From Methanimicrococcus sp. (lineage in GTDB: Archaea > Halobacteriota > Methanosarcinia > Methanosarcinales > Methanosarcinaceae), in the NCBI GenBank assembly GCA_009776675.1, contig WRNK01000009.1:5591-12529 (forward strand): DNA of 6,939 bases, read 5' to 3'. Numbering within the stretch: the stretch's first letter is position 1; the number at the start of each line of letters is the position of its first letter. A program made the translations under genes and the position numbers. The notes below the pieces were generated by a model. It worked only from the letters and a program-made list of their open reading frames with translations. It was not told the origin of the DNA and did no database searches. Below are positions 5,308 to 6,939 of this stretch, piece after piece.

Positions 5308-6246
5308 ATGAACAGCAATTTTTCATTTTTAACAGATCGGTTTCCGGCGCTTGAGAATATGGGCAGACTTGCCGAATGTTACCTCTATTCCGACCCAAAC
5401 ACCTGTATTTATAAGATGGGGTCTCTTGCTGAAACCATTGTTAACTATATTTTTGAGCTGGATGGTCTAAAACCGCCATCCGGAAACGACAACACACACG
5501 CGAACAGAATAAAAATCCTTCAGCGAGAGAAAATGCTTCCAAAAGACATTGATAACATTCTCTACGTTTTGCGAATAAAACGCAATGTGGCTGTCCATGA
5601 AGGATACGACTCGCTTGAAGATTGTCAAACATTAATTCAAATGGCTCATACGCTTTCGGTTTGGTTTATGCAAATTTACGGTGATGACACATACGAGCCG
5701 GACAATTTTATGCTGCCTGCTGACATCAGCAATCAGACCGACTATCAAGAGCTTCTTGAAAATTACGAAAAGCTGTCTGCTGAATTGGAATATATGAAAG
5801 CGGCATCACTGTCAACATTGGTTGATACATCCGTTCAAGCTCCGGAGCGCAGAAAACGAGCCGACAGAGCAGCTCACCGCTTAAGCTTATCAGAAAAAGA
5901 ATCACGTTATTTGGAAGTTGAAAAGCTGTATAAAAAATGGGGCAAGGTCGTTACTGTTTTGGTTTGCGCCGTCCCATATGTTACTGTTCTTGCCGTTATT
6001 GAAACGGCGATTATTGTATTTTCTGCAATTCTGGCCAATGATATTTCAATTCAATTGATGATCGCTTCTATTGTGGGCGCTTTTATTCTCGTGACACTCT
6101 TTGTGGGAATTTTATTTAATCAGGTGAGACGCCTGTGTTTTACTGTATGCCAAAGTTATTTTAAAAATAAAAGACGTCACGATTACAAAAAGTCAAAAGA
6201 CGGCAAAATGGAATCCAAGAAGTTGGTAAATGAAGAGAATGAATGA
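5308..6246 (+). CDS. DUF4145/HEPN-like domain protein with two C-terminal transmembrane helices
   Basis: Protein of 312 residues. The N-terminus (SNFSFLTDRFPALENMGRLA, then SDPNTCIYKMGSLAETI) closely resembles the DUF4145/HEPN-like domain often fused to the front of type I restriction HsdR subunits and other conflict-system proteins. The HEPN signature R-N-V-A-V-H (R92, polar N93, H97) is intact, in a helix following a Lys/Arg-rich segment. HEPN proteins with this R-x4-6-H motif commonly act as metal-independent RNases, so RNase activity is possible but unproven; some members only bind. A predicted helical, partly coiled linker spans 143-165, a basic stretch (ERRKRADRAAHR) follows at 180-191, and two transmembrane helices lie at about 214-241 and 249-271, ending in a basic, probably cytoplasmic tail. 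No helicase or nuclease domain follows, unlike HsdR. The start is set by a good SD. It lies downstream of tRNA-Glu and upstream of another unrecognised gene, a plausible accessory position. Confidence 0.8.
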   Translation: MNSNFSFLTDRFPALENMGRLAECYLYSDPNTCIYKMGSLAETIVNYIFELDGLKPPSGNDNTHANRIKILQREKMLPKDIDNILYVLRIKRNVAVHEGYDSLEDCQTLIQMAHTLSVWFMQIYGDDTYEPDNFMLPADISNQTDYQELLENYEKLSAELEYMKAASLSTLVDTSVQAPERRKRADRAAHRLSLSEKESRYLEVEKLYKKWGKVVTVLVCAVPYVTVLAVIETAIIVFSAILANDISIQLMIASIVGAFILVTLFVGILFNQVRRLCFTVCQSYFKNKRRHDYKKSKDGKMESKKLVNEENE

Positions 6247-6480
6247 AGGTAAATGCGTTGAAAAACATTGTTGGTAGGCTTTAGAAATGTTATGAACAAG
6301 GAGAGGGTAAGTCACTGCAACATAACTAATAATATATATATATTTGATTTTCATTTACAGCCCTGAGATAAAGAAGACCGAAAAAAAGAAAACTCAAGAA
6401 AATCCTTAAATGTTAAAATAAATTATTAGGCGCAATCAAAAACGTTTGATAATCATATTCTAAAATTTGGAGGGTGTATT
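6247..6480 (+). promoter_or_regulatory. Intergenic region with AT-rich promoter, palindrome and SD for the 6481 gene
   Basis: No convincing gene is seen in these 234 bp. Contents by eye: an AT-alternating stretch at 6331-6344; an AT-rich TATA-like stretch at 6413-6428; an inverted repeat ATCAAA-AACG-TTTGAT at 6435-6450, placed where transcription from that box would begin, so a possible operator or leader hairpin; and a strong SD GGAGGGTG at 6469-6476, 4 nt before the TTG at 6481. No clear T-run terminator follows the 5308-6246 gene. Confidence 0.45.
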
Positions 6481-6939
6481 TTGAAAATTCAAATAATTAA
6501 TATATATGGGACAAAGTCATTTAACGATAATGGAAACAATGTTGTTTCATCAAAAATTGGAGAGCCTCAATCAAAAGATATTGTTACATCAAAATTTCAT
6601 GAGTCACAATCAGCAGATTTTATGACACCAAAACTTAGTGAGAGTCAAACAATGGACAGCACTGCACCAAAATATGAATACCAGTCGATGGATTTTGTTA
6701 CGTCAAAATTTCATGAAATTCGACCAATGGACGAGTTTGACATAAATGTTGTTAACTTAAATTCTCCCCGTTTATGGGAAAATTGGTTTGATGATTTTTT
6801 GTCTTTTTATGAGCAGGATCTCGAAAGACTTCAAGTATTGTTTGAAAATTCAAAAAATTCCACAATATTAATTATTTTACCACAAAATATCCAATTAAAA
6901 TCTCTTGAACTCAAAAATCATTTGGACTTTATGATTGCC
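6481..6939 (+). CDS. Unrecognised protein with N-terminal 13-residue tandem repeats, 3'-truncated
   Basis: An open frame of 153 codons runs off the window end. It starts with TTG at 6481 behind a strong SD (6469-6476); no better ATG exists nearby. The first residues (KIQIINIYGTKSF) look like a beta-strand. Five degenerate 13-residue repeats follow (residues 22-85, consensus VTSKFHESQSMDF). Then come FDINVVNLN, an acidic/aromatic helix (PRLWENWFDDFLSFYEQDLE) and another strand, STILIILPQNI. This strand-helix-strand order suggests a Rossmann-like or flavodoxin-like alpha/beta domain interrupted by the repeat insert, but I do not recognise the family and assign no function. It follows the membrane HEPN-like gene on the same strand with its own likely promoter, so operon membership is uncertain. 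The low GC and position after a tRNA suggest accessory DNA. Confidence 0.72.
   Translation, partial: MKIQIINIYGTKSFNDNGNNVVSSKIGEPQSKDIVTSKFHESQSADFMTPKLSESQTMDSTAPKYEYQSMDFVTSKFHEIRPMDEFDINVVNLNSPRLWENWFDDFLSFYEQDLERLQVLFENSKNSTILIILPQNIQLKSLELKNHLDFMIA
6544..6735 (+). repeat. In-frame ~39-bp x5 degenerate tandem repeat within the 6481 gene
   Basis: Units start at 6544, 6583, 6622, 6661 and 6697 (39, 39, 39, 36, 39 bp). They encode VSSKIGEPQSKDI, VTSKFHESQSADF, MTPKLSESQTMDS, TAPKYEYQSMDF and VTSKFHEIRPMDE. Units 2 and 5 share almost the same first 21 bases (GTTACxTCAAAATTTCATGA). The fourth has lost one codon, keeping frame. Divergence is mostly at non-synonymous sites, so the array is older than the ENGEK array or is diversifying. 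Confidence 0.88.

Noticed and set aside
6307..6360. Spliceosomal intron-like pattern: GTAAGT, a CTAAT branch-like site, a T-rich stretch and TTTACAG, 54 nt apart
   Set aside because: It lies between genes in DNA with clear archaeal features, joins no coding frames, and such short signals arise easily in AT-rich sequence.
6292..6366. Small frame of 24 codons beginning MNKERVSHCN
   Set aside because: No SD before it, low-complexity AT-rich second half and no recognisable motif.

Overview
The window looks archaeal, most likely from an AT-rich methanogenic euryarchaeon. The tRNA-Glu(CTC) has the archaeal body plan and no encoded CCA. The secretion ATPase is of the archaeal ArlI/FlaI type, the two membrane proteins match the two halves of archaeal ArlJ/FlaJ, ribosome binding sites fit an archaeal GGAGGTGA anti-SD, and upstream regions carry TATA-like boxes. 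A Methanosarcinales-type host (for example a gut Methanimicrococcus-like organism) is only a guess.

Layout. Positions 1-1107 hold the 3' part of an OFA-type (oxalate/formate antiporter) MFS transporter. It is followed by a hairpin terminator and a 29-bp-period, T-tract-rich tandem repeat that reaches the stop codon of the next, convergent gene. Positions 1287-5048 hold a small type IV pilus-like/archaeal secretion cluster. On the minus strand are an ArlI/TadA-type ATPase (2182-3888) and, overlapping it by 11 bp, a membrane protein equivalent to the N-terminal half of ArlJ (1287-2192). On the plus strand, divergent from the ATPase, is a membrane protein equivalent to the C-terminal half of ArlJ (3984-5048). 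Together they would form one motor ATPase plus a two-chain inner-membrane platform. No pilin, prepilin peptidase or secretin is visible in the window, so the substrate is unknown.

Positions 5141-5215 are tRNA-Glu(CTC). Downstream of it lie two genes with an accessory flavour. The first (5308-6246) encodes a DUF4145/HEPN-like domain with an intact R-x4-H motif fused to two C-terminal transmembrane helices, a possible membrane-anchored RNase or defence-type protein. The second (6481 to the window end) is an unrecognised protein whose N-terminal part contains five degenerate 13-residue tandem repeats.

A recurring theme is short tandem duplication: a 29-bp array between genes, a 15-bp x7 array in the ATPase tail, a 12-bp duplication of the ATPase start codon, an 18-bp x3 array in the second ArlJ-like protein and a 39-bp x5 array in the last gene. 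All coding arrays have unit lengths divisible by three, so they change protein length without breaking the frame.
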